From contig NZ_AZDT01000010.1 in NCBI RefSeq assembly GCF_001434785.1, forward strand, positions 62,001-126,000: 64,000 bases of DNA, written 5' to 3'. The translations under genes and the position numbers were made by a program. Below the pieces are notes generated by a model. It was not told the origin of the DNA. It worked only from the letters and a program-made list of their open reading frames with translations, and ran no database searches. Position 1 is the stretch's first letter; the number at the start of each line of letters is the position of its first letter. Below are positions 7,533-17,473 of the stretch, in pieces. Origin of the DNA: Levilactobacillus namurensis DSM 19117. GTDB lineage: Bacteria; Bacillota; Bacilli; Lactobacillales; Lactobacillaceae.

Positions 7533-10500
7533 TATGCTGGCTTCCCTTCCGAAGTGGTCTGTTGGTCAAGATCCACGGTGACCATCTTGGACACCCCGGA
7601 TTCTTGCATCGTCACCCCGTATAATACATTGGCTTGCACCATGGTTTCCTTACGGTGCGTAATGACGATAAATTGCGTCTGATCTTGGAATTGGTGCATA
7701 TAGCGGGCAAACCGGGTCACGTTCGCCGGATCGAGCGCCGCTTCCACCTCATCTAAGATACAGAATGGTACTGGTTGAACTTGAAGAATGGCAAAGAGTA
7801 ACGTAATGGCGGTCAAAGCCCGCTCGCCCCCCGACAACAAGCCCATGTTCTGGAACTTCTTGCCCGGTGGCTGTGCCATGATATCAATCCCCGTGGTCAA
7901 TAAGTCATGGGGATCCGTTAAGACCAGTTGGGCCTTACCCCCACCAAACATCTGCTGGAAGGTCTCGCTGAACTTCGTCGCAATTTGGGTAAACGTCTTC
8001 TGGAAACGGGTCTTGACCTGGCCATCCAGTTCCGCCATGGTCGTGGTGAGCTGTTCCTTAGCCGTTAACAAATCATCCCGCTGTTGCGTCAGGAACGTAT
8101 AGCGATCGTGGACGGTCTGGTACTCCTCAATGGCGTTCAGGTTGACCGGTCCGATCTCATCTAATCCGCGCTTCAACAGCTTCAACTGAACCGCTAATTC
8201 ATCCGCCGGCAGGTCGCTAACATCCGCTTCCGCCGCCGCAAGACTCATCTGATACTTCTCCGATAGCTGATTCTGTTGCTGATCAATCAAGGAAGACAGC
8301 TGCGTCTGCTTGACCTGGGCCTGCTGCAAATCATCGTTTGCGACCTGCAAGAGCCCCGTGGTCCGATCATTGTCCGCTGCGGCTTGGGTCGCTTGATCGT
8401 TTACCGTCGTCAGCTGGTCGCTGATGGTCTGGAGGCGTTGTTCAACGTCCTTTCGCTGCGTCTGTGCCTGCTCTAGTTGTTGCTGAGCAGCTTCCGGTGT
8501 TAAGGACTTAGCGGCGACCAGGTCCCGTTGTTGCGCCTGGACCTGGGCTAAGTCGTGCTGGGTCGCCTGCTGAGTCGCCTGGCGATCTTTTTGATTTTGT
8601 TCCTGTTGCTGTAACCGCTCTTGGGCGCCCGCTAACCAGGTCTGCTTAGAGGTCAAAACCTCGCGCTGACTAGACTGCTGGGTCGTCACCATCTTAATCT
8701 TAGCCTGAAGTTTCTGCTGTTGCGCTTCTTGCTCAGCAATCTGCGCCTGACCTTGCTTGATTTGCGTTTCCAGCGTGGCCGCTTGCGTGGCCTGATCCGC
8801 ATCCGTAGCCTGTTGAATCTCTACCTGTGCCGCCTGTAGCTGGCGGTCCGCTTGCTTCGCGGCCGTTTCCGCCGCCGCTAACGCTTCATTGAGCTGGCGG
8901 CAACGTGGTTGAACGTCGTTGATGGTGGCCTGTAAATCTTGTTGCTGGGCCTCACTGGTCTGCATGGCCATTTGGGCCGCTTGAACCTTTTGTTCCTGGT
9001 CCCGCAACTGGGTTTGCATGGTCGTTAATGACGCTTCCAACTTCTGGAGCTCTTGTCGCTGGTGCAAGACACTCGTGCGATTACTCCGGTTCTGACCACC
9101 GGTAATCGCCCCACTGGCGCTGACCACGTCACCAGCTAGGCTGACCACCCGATAACGGTGATGGACCCGCTGGCTAATGGCGACCGCCGCATCCAGATCT
9201 TGCGCCAGTAACGTTGTCCCCAATAGGTGCGTTAAGATGCCCTGCGCTCGCTGGTCAATCGTGACCACGGCACTCCCGACGCCCAAGAAACCCGGAACAT
9301 CGGCAAGTTGGGCCAAGGTCGTCCGATCAACTTGGCGTCCCCGGACCGTGGTCAGGGGCAGAAATGTCGCCCGACCAGCCCGTTGTTCACGCAAGTAAGC
9401 CACCGCCGCCTTAGCCGCAGCTTCATCCGTAACGATCACGTGTTGCAGCTGACCGCCCAAGGCATACTCAATGGCGGTGGTGAATTGCGTCGGCACCTTT
9501 AATAATTCTGACACCGCACCAATCAAACCGGTTAACCGGTCCCGTTGCCGGAGGATTGCCCGGACACCTTGATAGAAGCCCCCGTATTCTGCGGCAGACG
9601 CTTGTAGGTTAGCGGCCCTAGTCTTGGCTTGCTGGTACACGCCCAACGCTGATTGCCACTGCCGTTGGTACTGCCGATACGTGGTCTGGTGCTGTTGAAA
9701 CTCTCCAGCTGCCGCATCATAGGCTTGCTCGGCTTGGGACAACTGCTCCTGAACTGCTGTAGCCTGCTGCGCTAGATCCGTGGCTTTCGCCTTCGCCGTT
9801 GCCGCAGCCGTCCGCAATTCCTGTAGCTGTCCCGTCAACCGCTGACTACGCTTCTGTTGGCGGTCCTGGTCCTGTTGTAAGTACTGCCGTTGGTTCCGCC
9901 AGTTGGCGACTTGTTGCTTCTGGTCAAAGTAATCGGCCCGCAACGTTTCTAACTGATCCCGCAGTTCCGCGACCCGCTTATCAGCCGTCTCCTGTCGCAA
10001 CTCCTTGATCTCTCGCCGACACGTCGCAATCTGCTGACGTAGTTCCTTGAGCGATTGCTCGCCCGCGGCCAGCTGATCAGCTAAATGCTGTTGGCGCTGC
10101 TGCAACGCCGTCAACTGGGTCGCTAAGCGTTGGCGCTGATCCTCAACGTGCCGCCGTTGTTCTGCCGACAGGTTAACCTGTCCTTGACACTGTTCGACCC
10201 GCTGCGTCGCGGCGACCAATTGGCCTTGCAACGTATCCTTCTGGGCTAACAAGTCCGTCTGCTGCTCACTAAGCTGCTGGACCACGCGTTGCTGGTCCTT
10301 TTGAGCGGCTTGGTAATTAGCAACTTGGGCCTGCTTACGAACCACCTGCGCATCCACCGTCTTCTTTTGTTTCAATTCGGTGTGTAACTGCCGCACTAAC
10401 TGGGTACGGTCCAAAACGGCAAACTTCTTTTGCTGGTCGAGGTAGTCCTGGGCCAGACTGCGTTGCCGTTCAAGTGGTTCTAAGCGGCCCTCCAGTTCGG

Positions 10501-11086
10501 CGATGATATCTTCGACCCGGTGCAGGTCGCCCATGGTCCCGTCTAATTCGTGCTGAGCCGTTTCCTTGTGTTTACGGTACTTATACACCCCCGCGACTTC
10601 TTCAATAATGGTCCGCCGATCTTCCGGCTTACTATTGAAGATGGCTTCGACTCGTCCTTGAGAAATGATGGAAAACGAATCTTGGCCCATCCCCGAATCC
10701 ATTAAAAGTTCGGTGATGTCTTTAAGCCGACAATTCTGTCCGTTCAACAGGTACTCACTTTCCCCGGACCGGTAAAGTACCCGGCTAATCGTGAGTTCGG
10801 TATAGGCACTCTTCAAGTAATGGTCACTGTTATCCAGGGTAATGGCCACCGCCGCGCGGTTCAAGGCATGTCGGTCGGTCGAGCCGCCGAAGATCACGTC
10901 AGGCATCTTGCTCCCCCGCAAACTCTTAGCGGACTGCTCCCCTAATACCCAACGAACGGCTTCCGCAATATTGCTCTTCCCGCTTCCATTGGGACCGACG
11001 ATGCCGGTCATCCCCGGCAAAAAGTCAATTCGGGTCTTGTCCGCAAAGGACTTGAACCCGCTAATCTCTAATGTCTTTAACCGCAT
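7532..11086 (-). CDS. smc: Chromosome partition protein SMC
   Basis: A condensin ATPase that organises and segregates the chromosome with ScpA and ScpB. At 1184 residues it has the family's usual size. Head half one carries Walker A GPNGSGKS (31-38). Two long, strikingly glutamine-rich coiled coils (about 170-500 and 660-1000) flank a hinge near 510-640. Head half two carries the signature LLSGGERALTAI and Walker B CILDEVEAALDP. It starts 15 bases after rnc with AAGGA upstream, and its stop overlaps ftsY. Confidence 0.98.
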   Translation of the reverse strand: MRLKTLEISGFKSFADKTRIDFLPGMTGIVGPNGSGKSNIAEAVRWVLGEQSAKSLRGSKMPDVIFGGSTDRHALNRAAVAITLDNSDHYLKSAYTELTISRVLYRSGESEYLLNGQNCRLKDITELLMDSGMGQDSFSIISQGRVEAIFNSKPEDRRTIIEEVAGVYKYRKHKETAQHELDGTMGDLHRVEDIIAELEGRLEPLERQRSLAQDYLDQQKKFAVLDRTQLVRQLHTELKQKKTVDAQVVRKQAQVANYQAAQKDQQRVVQQLSEQQTDLLAQKDTLQGQLVAATQRVEQCQGQVNLSAEQRRHVEDQRQRLATQLTALQQRQQHLADQLAAGEQSLKELRQQIATCRREIKELRQETADKRVAELRDQLETLRADYFDQKQQVANWRNQRQYLQQDQDRQQKRSQRLTGQLQELRTAAATAKAKATDLAQQATAVQEQLSQAEQAYDAAAGEFQQHQTTYRQYQRQWQSALGVYQQAKTRAANLQASAAEYGGFYQGVRAILRQRDRLTGLIGAVSELLKVPTQFTTAIEYALGGQLQHVIVTDEAAAKAAVAYLREQRAGRATFLPLTTVRGRQVDRTTLAQLADVPGFLGVGSAVVTIDQRAQGILTHLLGTTLLAQDLDAAVAISQRVHHRYRVVSLAGDVVSASGAITGGQNRSNRTSVLHQRQELQKLEASLTTMQTQLRDQEQKVQAAQMAMQTSEAQQQDLQATINDVQPRCRQLNEALAAAETAAKQADRQLQAAQVEIQQATDADQATQAATLETQIKQGQAQIAEQEAQQQKLQAKIKMVTTQQSSQREVLTSKQTWLAGAQERLQQQEQNQKDRQATQQATQHDLAQVQAQQRDLVAAKSLTPEAAQQQLEQAQTQRKDVEQRLQTISDQLTTVNDQATQAAADNDRTTGLLQVANDDLQQAQVKQTQLSSLIDQQQNQLSEKYQMSLAAAEADVSDLPADELAVQLKLLKRGLDEIGPVNLNAIEEYQTVHDRYTFLTQQRDDLLTAKEQLTTTMAELDGQVKTRFQKTFTQIATKFSETFQQMFGGGKAQLVLTDPHDLLTTGIDIMAQPPGKKFQNMGLLSGGERALTAITLLFAILQVQPVPFCILDEVEAALDPANVTRFARYMHQFQDQTQFIVITHRKETMVQANVLYGVTMQESGVSKMVTVDLDQQTTSEGKPA

Positions 11087-11101
11087 CGTTAGTCATCCTT
11101 A

Positions 11102-11794
11102 CTATGCTTTCAAATTTTCTAGTGCGTGACGTGCAGCGTTCTGCTCCGCATGCTTCTTGGAGTGACCAGTCCCCTCGCCTAATAACTGGTCATTAACGTA
11201 CACGGCCACTTTGAAGGCCAGGTCGTTATCCGGCCCTTGCTCATCCTCTAATCGGTAGTCGATGGCTACGGCACCGTTCTGTTGGACCAGCTCCTGCAGC
11301 TCCGTCTTGTGGTCAAAGAACTCGTCGAACCGGCCTTCATCCAACTTAGGGAAGACCACCTGCGTGACGAACTTCACCACAGCATCCAGTCCCTGGTCCA
11401 GGTACAGTGCCCCGATGAAAGATTCGAAGATATCACATAACAGCGAGTCACGTTGCCGTGCTTGCGCCTTTTCCTCACCCTTACCCAGTCGAATATACTG
11501 GTCAAAGTGACACTCACGCGCAAAACTAGCAAAGCTGTTCTCATTGACCATGGCAGCCCGTAACCGGGTCAACCGGCCTTGGGGCATCTGAGGATAACGC
11601 CGATAGATGTAGTTGGAGACCACCAACTGCATCACCGCATCCCCCAAGAATTCGATACGTTCGTAGAATTTCAGTCCCTGGTTCGGGTGTTCATTCACAT
11701 ACGAAGCCTGCGTAAAGGCTTCATCCAGCAGGGATTGGTCCTTGATATGGATATCAAACCGTTCGGCTAATTCTTGATTCAATCCAACAATCAC
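11102..11794 (-). CDS. rnc: Ribonuclease III
   Basis: A double-strand-specific endoribonuclease that processes rRNA precursors and structured mRNAs. The 230-residue protein has the signature ERIEFLGDAVMQLVVS (about 45-60), with the catalytic acidic residues there and in DIFESFIGALYLD, and a C-terminal double-stranded RNA-binding domain (about 160-228). The start is a GTG with a weak TGAGGAA site. It precedes smc and ftsY, and lies 74 bases after acpP across a terminator, so partial readthrough may feed this operon; I see no convincing promoter in the gap. Confidence 0.97.
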   Translation of the reverse strand: MIVGLNQELAERFDIHIKDQSLLDEAFTQASYVNEHPNQGLKFYERIEFLGDAVMQLVVSNYIYRRYPQMPQGRLTRLRAAMVNENSFASFARECHFDQYIRLGKGEEKAQARQRDSLLCDIFESFIGALYLDQGLDAVVKFVTQVVFPKLDEGRFDEFFDHKTELQELVQQNGAVAIDYRLEDEQGPDNDLAFKVAVYVNDQLLGEGTGHSKKHAEQNAARHALENLKA

Positions 11795-11824
11795 GTGCGA
11801 TTCCTCATTTCCTTATTAAGATTG

Positions 11825-11857
11825 AAAAAGCCCGGGACGAAAGGTTGCGGCCCGGAC
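11825..11857 (-). terminator. Terminator after acpP
   Basis: A 7-bp GC-rich stem, GTCCGGG (11857-11851) with CCCGGGC (11836-11830), followed by TTTTT on the minus strand. Confidence 0.75.
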
Positions 11858-11868
11858 TCGCTCAGTAA

Positions 11869-12117
11869 CTATTTTTGTTCTTGATGGGCGACGATGTAGT
11901 CAACCACTTCACCAATGGTATTTAATTTCTCGGCATCTTCGTCAGAAATCTCGGCATTAAACGTATCCTCTAATTCCAAGACGAATTCCACAAAATCAAT
12001 TGAATCGGCATCTAAATCTTGCTTAAAGTTTAATTGCTCATTGATCTGATCGCGGTCAACTTCGAAACGGTCCGCAATAATATCGGCAATTTTAGTAAAA
12101 ATTTCTGATCTCGTCAT
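11869..12117 (-). CDS. acpP: Acyl carrier protein
   Basis: An 82-residue acidic carrier of fatty acyl chains; a 4'-phosphopantetheine arm attaches to the serine of DADSIDFVEFV (about residues 38-48). The usual motif is DSLD; here it reads DSID, a conservative change. It lies directly downstream of plsX, whose substrate is acyl-ACP, and not in a fab cluster. Lactobacilli often have a second ACP in the fab operon, which would be elsewhere. GAGGGA precedes the ATG. Confidence 0.95.
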   Translation of the reverse strand: MTRSEIFTKIADIIADRFEVDRDQINEQLNFKQDLDADSIDFVEFVLELEDTFNAEISDEDAEKLNTIGEVVDYIVAHQEQK

Positions 12118-12195
12118 TTGCTATCCCTCGCTCACAGTATTCAAATAGTAGTTTAGCCGTTTTCCAAAGGCTTGTCTAGCAGATTCTTTAGGGGG

Positions 12196-13230
12196 CTACT
12201 TCAAGGTTTCCTTTAAAGCCGCCATTTGTTCGGCGTGGTCCGTAAAGTAATTAATCATCTGACGGGAACTGTCCGTGGCCAGTAATTCATGAATCTGGCC
12301 CATGGTATTCTTGACCGTCTCCGCCTTCGTCGAGCCGTGCGTCTTGACCACGGGAGCCTTCAAGCCCAACAGCACGGCACCGCCGTATTGGGAATAGTCC
12401 ATGGCGTCGCGGACCCGGTGAAAGACTGGCCGTAACATGCTGGCACCCAGCTTCCCTCCTAGGCCGCCACTCATAATCTCACCCTTGATCAGCTTGAGCA
12501 TCGAGAGGGCGGTGCCTTCGATGGCCTTGAGCGTCGCGTTACCCGTGAAGCCATCCGTTACCACCACGTCCGCCGCACCGTTCAAGAGTTCTCGGGACTC
12601 AACGTTCCCCACAAAATGAATATCGTCCATGCCCGCTAAGGTGTCATGAATCGCCCGGTGAGCCTTGTCGCCCTTATCCGCTTCGGTCCCGTTATTCAAG
12701 AGCCCAATGCGGGGATGCGCCACGTGCATGACCGACTGTGCATAGTACTGGCCCATGATGGCGTACTGGACCACGTTGAAGGGCTTCGTATCGGCATTCG
12801 CACCGACATCCAACATCACAAAGCTGGATTGGTCCGGCTTCCGTAAAACCGGGAGGGTCGTGGTCAGACCCGGACGGTCAATTCCCTTGATCCGTCCCAC
12901 GATCAATAACCCGGCCGTTAAGACCGCACCCGTATTCCCTGCTGAGAAGAAGGCATCGGCTTCCCCTTCCTTGACCGCCGTAGCGGCTAACACGATGCTC
13001 GAGTGCTTCTTGCGTCGAACCGCCCGCACCGGCTCATCCCCCATGGCAATGACCTCTTCGGCCGGCTTTAGCGTGATTCGCGTGGTATCTTGTAGCAGGG
13101 GTTGGACCTTATCGGCCTGTCCGTATAACAGGAACTCTAAGTCCGGGTAAGCATCCCGGGCGAGTTCGACACCCTTTACGATTTCGTCGGGGGCGTAGTC
13201 GCCACCCATTGCATCTACGGCAATCTTCAT
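12196..13230 (-). CDS. plsX: Phosphate acyltransferase PlsX
   Basis: Interconverts acyl-ACP and acyl-phosphate, supplying PlsY for the first acylation of glycerol-3-phosphate; a peripheral membrane enzyme. The 344-residue protein starts MKIAVDAMGGDYAP, the family's N-terminal signature, and contains DVGANADTKP and the VTDGFTGNATLK segment. AAGGAG lies about 11 bases before the chosen ATG; a TTG three codons earlier is too close to that site. It sits between recG and acpP and pairs functionally with fakA. Confidence 0.97.
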   Translation of the reverse strand: MKIAVDAMGGDYAPDEIVKGVELARDAYPDLEFLLYGQADKVQPLLQDTTRITLKPAEEVIAMGDEPVRAVRRKKHSSIVLAATAVKEGEADAFFSAGNTGAVLTAGLLIVGRIKGIDRPGLTTTLPVLRKPDQSSFVMLDVGANADTKPFNVVQYAIMGQYYAQSVMHVAHPRIGLLNNGTEADKGDKAHRAIHDTLAGMDDIHFVGNVESRELLNGAADVVVTDGFTGNATLKAIEGTALSMLKLIKGEIMSGGLGGKLGASMLRPVFHRVRDAMDYSQYGGAVLLGLKAPVVKTHGSTKAETVKNTMGQIHELLATDSSRQMINYFTDHAEQMAALKETLK

Positions 13231-13249
13231 TTTTTGCAATCTCCTTTAT

Positions 13250-15283
13250 TCAATCCATCGTCGTGGTCTGGTGCGCTGTGGTGGTCAGGTAGGCCGCCAC
13301 TGGTAAGTTAGCATCCTGGTTCGCCCAATCGTCCTGGTCAACCACGGACTTGGCGGCCTGCTGCGCGACACTCAAAATATTGAGGTCGGCCACTGGATCC
13401 CCCACCTTAAACTCGGGAACCCCTGACTGCTTGCGTCCCAAAACATCCCCGGGTCCCCGCAGTTCCAAATCTTTTTGGGACAGCACGAACCCGTCCGTGG
13501 TACTGGTCATCGTGGTCATCCGCTCAATCGCAAGCTGGTTCTTAGGGTCCGCAATCAAGATACAGGTCGACGCTTTCTTCCCCCGACCAACGCGGCCCCG
13601 CAACTGGTGGAGCTGAGCTAAGCCGAAGTGGTCGGCATCGTAAATCATCATCAACGTCGCATTCGGGACGTCGACCCCGACTTCGATCACCGTGGTCGCG
13701 ACCAGCACCTGAAATTCGTTGGCTTTGAAGGCGTCCATGATGGCGTTTTTCTCGTCATTCTTCATGCGTCCGTGCAGGAGTCCCACCCGGTACTGTGGCT
13801 CGAATTGAGCCTGGAACCGTTGATAGATGGCCTCCGCGTTCTTCATGTCGACAGCCTCAGATTCTTCAATTAGGGGCGTGACCACGTAAGCCTGCGACCC
13901 CGCCGCAAGTTCAGCTTTGACCTCACGCAACATACTGGCTTCTTGATTACTACGAATCCAAACCGTCCGAATCGGCTGACGCCCTGCGGGAAGTTCATTG
14001 ATCACGGAAACATCCATCTCCCCGTAAGCGGTAATCGCTAGGGTCCGGGGAATCGGGGTCGCCGTCATCGCTAAGATATCGGGCTGAGCCCCCTTTTGTC
14101 GTAGGGCCTGCCGTTGATTGACCCCAAAACGGTGTTGCTCGTCAATCACCGCTAAACCTAAGTGGTGGTAGTGGACCTCGGGTTGGATCAGGGCGTGCGT
14201 TCCCACCACTAAGTTCACTTCACCATTCGCAATCTGGGGCAGCAAAACTTTCCGCGCCGCTGGCTTGGTCGCTCCCGTCAGCAACGCAACGTTGACGGGA
14301 AAATCCGCAAATAGCTTGGCCAGATTATTAGCATGTTGCTCGGCCAGAATTTCGGTCGGTGCCATTAAGACGGCCTGGGTCCCGGCAGTAATGGCTGCGT
14401 ACATCCCAATGGCCGCGACCACCGTCTTCCCGCTTCCCACATCACCTTGAAGGAGCCGGTTCATGTGAAGCGGTCGCTTTAAATCATAGCAGATCTCGTT
14501 AACCACTTTCTTCTGCGCCGCCGTGAGTTCATAGGGCAGACTCGCAATGAATCGTTTTAGCTCGGCCAGATCATAGGGGAGCGCCTGGCCCCGCAACGTA
14601 TGGTCCTGGCGCTTCACAATCTGCAAGCGCAATTCAAATAAGAAAAATTCTTCGAACTTAGCCGTCCGCCGTGCAGCTTGGGCAGCGGTGGCATCGGCCG
14701 GAAAGTGCATGTCGTGAATCATCTGCTTCCGGTGCAACAACCGGTATTGCGCGCGAATCGCTTCTGGAATCAGGTCAACGATGACCGATTCATAGGCCTC
14801 GTAAGCCTGTGTCACCAATTTTTTGATGGTGGCCTGCCGGATCTCCTTATTGGCCGGATAGATGGACCCCATCGCACCGTTCGCACTGGTCAGCAGCTTC
14901 ATGCCCGCCATACTTTGGCGTTTCGCATCGAACCGCCCATACACCACTAGTGACTTTCCCGCTTCAATCTGATCCCGCAGCCAAGGCTGGTTAAAGAACG
15001 TCACCGGGATAATCGTGTGGTCATCCAACAACAGCCGGAAGTTCAGCCGGTTCTTCTTACGACCGAACCGGGTCAACACGGGCTCAGCCGCCACGGTCCC
15101 CTTGAGGGCCACCTTGGCCTGATCCGTGAGTTCCGCTGGATCCTTGGCCTGCAGGTCCTCATAACGGAACGGAAAGTAGGTCAACAGGTCATTGACGTTC
15201 TCAATCGCCAGATCTTTTAGGGCCTGGACCCGCTTAGGACCCACGCCACTTAAACTTCCTACTGAATCACTTAAACTTGCCAT
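13250..15283 (-). CDS. recG: ATP-dependent DNA helicase RecG
   Basis: A helicase that regresses stalled forks and processes Holliday junctions. The 677-residue protein has an N-terminal wedge/OB domain (about 1-200), Walker A GDVGSGKT, the DEAD-like box DEQH within VIDEQHRFGVNQRQ, TATPIPRTLAI, and the helicase C-terminal motif QLRGRVGRG. The ATG at 15283 follows GAGGAGG closely; an upstream in-frame start ten codons earlier has no site. plsX follows after 19 bases. Confidence 0.97.
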   Translation of the reverse strand: MASLSDSVGSLSGVGPKRVQALKDLAIENVNDLLTYFPFRYEDLQAKDPAELTDQAKVALKGTVAAEPVLTRFGRKKNRLNFRLLLDDHTIIPVTFFNQPWLRDQIEAGKSLVVYGRFDAKRQSMAGMKLLTSANGAMGSIYPANKEIRQATIKKLVTQAYEAYESVIVDLIPEAIRAQYRLLHRKQMIHDMHFPADATAAQAARRTAKFEEFFLFELRLQIVKRQDHTLRGQALPYDLAELKRFIASLPYELTAAQKKVVNEICYDLKRPLHMNRLLQGDVGSGKTVVAAIGMYAAITAGTQAVLMAPTEILAEQHANNLAKLFADFPVNVALLTGATKPAARKVLLPQIANGEVNLVVGTHALIQPEVHYHHLGLAVIDEQHRFGVNQRQALRQKGAQPDILAMTATPIPRTLAITAYGEMDVSVINELPAGRQPIRTVWIRSNQEASMLREVKAELAAGSQAYVVTPLIEESEAVDMKNAEAIYQRFQAQFEPQYRVGLLHGRMKNDEKNAIMDAFKANEFQVLVATTVIEVGVDVPNATLMMIYDADHFGLAQLHQLRGRVGRGKKASTCILIADPKNQLAIERMTTMTSTTDGFVLSQKDLELRGPGDVLGRKQSGVPEFKVGDPVADLNILSVAQQAAKSVVDQDDWANQDANLPVAAYLTTTAHQTTTMD

Positions 15284-15340
15284 CCGGGGTCCTCCTCTCA
15301 GTTTTCCGTTCACGCAACGTTCAAAATCGTCTTAGATGTG

Positions 15341-15370
15341 AAAAAAGATTGGACGGCTGTCCAATCTTTT
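15341..15370 (-). terminator. Terminator after fakA
   Basis: A perfect 12-bp inverted repeat (15343-15354 with 15359-15370) with loop GGCT. On the minus strand the stem runs into TTTTTTC. Confidence 0.88.
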
Positions 15371-15383
15371 CGGGCCTGTTTCG

Positions 15384-17078
15384 TTATTCCACCGAAATCA
15401 AGAATGGATAAACCGGTTGGTCTCCTTCGTGAACTTCTGTTTCCAGGTCATCATCTAAATCTGAAACCCGTTGTTGTAAATCAGCGGCGACTTCAGCGGT
15501 GGTATCCGCACCATAGATGATGGTGACAATCTCACTATCATCATCTAACATCGCCTTGACCATGTCAACGGCCGTGGTCAACAGATCGGCATCCGTCACC
15601 TTAATAGTGCCGTCGACGATCCCCATGTAGTTGCCCTCTTTAATCTCAAAGCCATCTAGTTGGGTGTCGCGAATCGCGTGGGTCACCTGACCACTCTTGA
15701 CCGTGGTCAAATTATCTTCCATCGAAGTCTGGTTATCTTCCAGACTAGCATCCGGACTGTACCCCAACATCGCCGTCATCCCTTGCGAAACCGTCTTAGC
15801 ATGAACGATGACCGTTGGAATATCAGCAACTTGTGCGGCCTGCTCAGCAGCTAAGAAAATGTTCTTGTTGTTCGGCAGCACAATGGCTCGCTTAGCCTTA
15901 GACGCGTGAATGGCATCCACGATATCTTGCGTACTTGGGTTCATGGTTTGCCCACCATTGACCACGTGCGTCACACCTAGGCTCTTAAAGAGCGTCGCTA
16001 AGCCGTCTCCGGCAGCAATGGCAATAATCGCCGTCTCCGGTGCCTCTTCCGCTTCAGGGGCTGCTGGAGCAGCCTCCGGTGCCTTCTCTTCGTCGTGTTC
16101 CATAATGGTTTCTTGTTGCATCCGCATGTTATCGACCTTGACCTTCGCCAGGTCACCGAATTCTTGACCCCAAGCGATGACCTTACCAGGGTGTTCCGTA
16201 TGCACATGAACCTTAACGATTTCGTCATCGTTCACGACCAGTAAGGAATCCCCTAACTTAGCCAGGTAGTCATAGAATGTATCGTAGTCGAATTTGTGGT
16301 CGACCTGTTTCCCGCGGCCAATCCGGACCATGATTTCCGTACAGTACCCATACTTGATACTGTTCGGGTCTAACTTACCCTGTACGCTTTGATGGTGCGT
16401 TGCATCAATCATTTCGTCCATCTCGGCATCATCGGGCTGGTAGTCCGCGGTTTCGGAGACCCGACCATTCAGTGAATCGTCAAAGGCCTCTAACACAAAC
16501 GTGAGGCCCTGACCACCGGAGTCGACGACCCCAACCTGTTTCAGGACTGGCAAGAGATCTGGCGTGGTAGCCAAAGCCGCCTTGGCAGCTTGATAGACGG
16601 CATCCATCACGGCCAAAATGTCATCGGAATCTTTAGCGACGTTTAAGCCCGCCTGGGCACCTTCCCGAACCACCGTCAAAATGGTCCCTTCGGTCGGCTT
16701 CATCACGGCTTTGTAGGCCGTTTCCGCCCCTGCAGCAAACCCGTCGGCTAAGTCTTGCGCCGTCAGCGTTTGCTTGTCGGCCAGTTTCTTCGAAAAGCCC
16801 CGGAAGATCTGGGACAAGATGACCCCAGAGTTCCCCCGAGCACCCATCAACAAGCCCTTGGCCAAAGCGACCGCCAAAGCGCCCACGGCCGTGGTATCGG
16901 CATCGCGTTCGTATTTGGCCCCACTTTGCAGCGACAGACTCATATTGGTTCCCGTATCACCATCAGGCACTGGGAACACGTTTAATGAATTAATAAAATC
17001 AGCATTTTGGTTTAGTTTTTGCGAGGCGGCCTGAACCATCTTACCAAACTCAAGATTAGTAATTTCTGTTACTTTCAA
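15384..17078 (-). CDS. fakA: Fatty acid kinase subunit FakA (YloV, DAK2 domain)
   Basis: Phosphorylates fatty acids held by FakB to give acyl-phosphate for phospholipid synthesis. The 564-residue protein has an N-terminal DhaL/DAK2 kinase domain with PVPDGDTGTNM (about 36-46), whose aspartates bind Mg-ATP, and GARGNSGVILSQIFRG. A middle domain follows, then an Ala/Glu/Pro linker (about 330-350) and a C-terminal DegV/FakB-like domain. The start is TTG with AAGGAGG upstream. It directly follows an Asp23-family gene, as yloV follows yloU in Bacillus. With plsX and acpP close by, the route for exogenous fatty acids is concentrated here. Confidence 0.92.
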   Translation of the reverse strand: MKVTEITNLEFGKMVQAASQKLNQNADFINSLNVFPVPDGDTGTNMSLSLQSGAKYERDADTTAVGALAVALAKGLLMGARGNSGVILSQIFRGFSKKLADKQTLTAQDLADGFAAGAETAYKAVMKPTEGTILTVVREGAQAGLNVAKDSDDILAVMDAVYQAAKAALATTPDLLPVLKQVGVVDSGGQGLTFVLEAFDDSLNGRVSETADYQPDDAEMDEMIDATHHQSVQGKLDPNSIKYGYCTEIMVRIGRGKQVDHKFDYDTFYDYLAKLGDSLLVVNDDEIVKVHVHTEHPGKVIAWGQEFGDLAKVKVDNMRMQQETIMEHDEEKAPEAAPAAPEAEEAPETAIIAIAAGDGLATLFKSLGVTHVVNGGQTMNPSTQDIVDAIHASKAKRAIVLPNNKNIFLAAEQAAQVADIPTVIVHAKTVSQGMTAMLGYSPDASLEDNQTSMEDNLTTVKSGQVTHAIRDTQLDGFEIKEGNYMGIVDGTIKVTDADLLTTAVDMVKAMLDDDSEIVTIIYGADTTAEVAADLQQRVSDLDDDLETEVHEGDQPVYPFLISVE

Positions 17079-17110
17079 CTAAGTATCCTCCTTGATTTTA
17101 GCACGTCTGG

Positions 17111-17473
17111 CTAGTCAGCCAACACCCGCACCCCTTGCACGATCACGTTAACTGAATTAGCAGTTACCCCGAGCATCGTTTCAAGGTTGTACTTCACTTT
17201 GGATTGAACGTTACGGGAGACTTCCGAAATCTTAGTTCCGTAGCTGACAATCACATACACGTCAATTGCGACACCGTTGTCTTCTTGGCGAACCACAACG
17301 CCCCGCGCGTAATTTTCTCGTCGCAGGATATCGTTCACGTTATCCCGCAGCTGATTCTTACTTGCCATGCCCACGACACCATAATTATCAGTCGCGGCAC
17401 CCCCAACTACGGTCGCAATTACTTCATTGGTAATATCAATTGTTCCGTACTGAGTCTTAATCTTTACGGCCAT
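17111..17473 (-). CDS. Asp23/Gls24 family envelope stress protein (YloU)
   Basis: A 120-residue Asp23/DUF322 protein. The family shows repeated beta-strand segments such as GVVVRQEDNGVAIDVYVIVSYG and ends in VNVIVQGVRVL. Family members in Staphylococcus sit at the inner face of the membrane and answer cell-wall stress; the precise role of YloU is unclear. The ATG has AAGGAGG upstream. fakA follows after 32 bases. A second family member lies at 40941-41381. Confidence 0.92.
   Translation of the reverse strand: MAVKIKTQYGTIDITNEVIATVVGGAATDNYGVVGMASKNQLRDNVNDILRRENYARGVVVRQEDNGVAIDVYVIVSYGTKISEVSRNVQSKVKYNLETMLGVTANSVNVIVQGVRVLAD

Noticed and set aside
12118-12195. FabT- or FapR-like operator in the plsX-acpP gap
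   Set aside because: Only a partial half-site (ATTTGAA) is visible, which is expected by chance.
13231-13239. TTG start three codons before the plsX ATG
   Set aside because: It is only two bases after the AAGGAG site, too close for initiation; the ATG gives the conserved MKIAVDAMGGD start.
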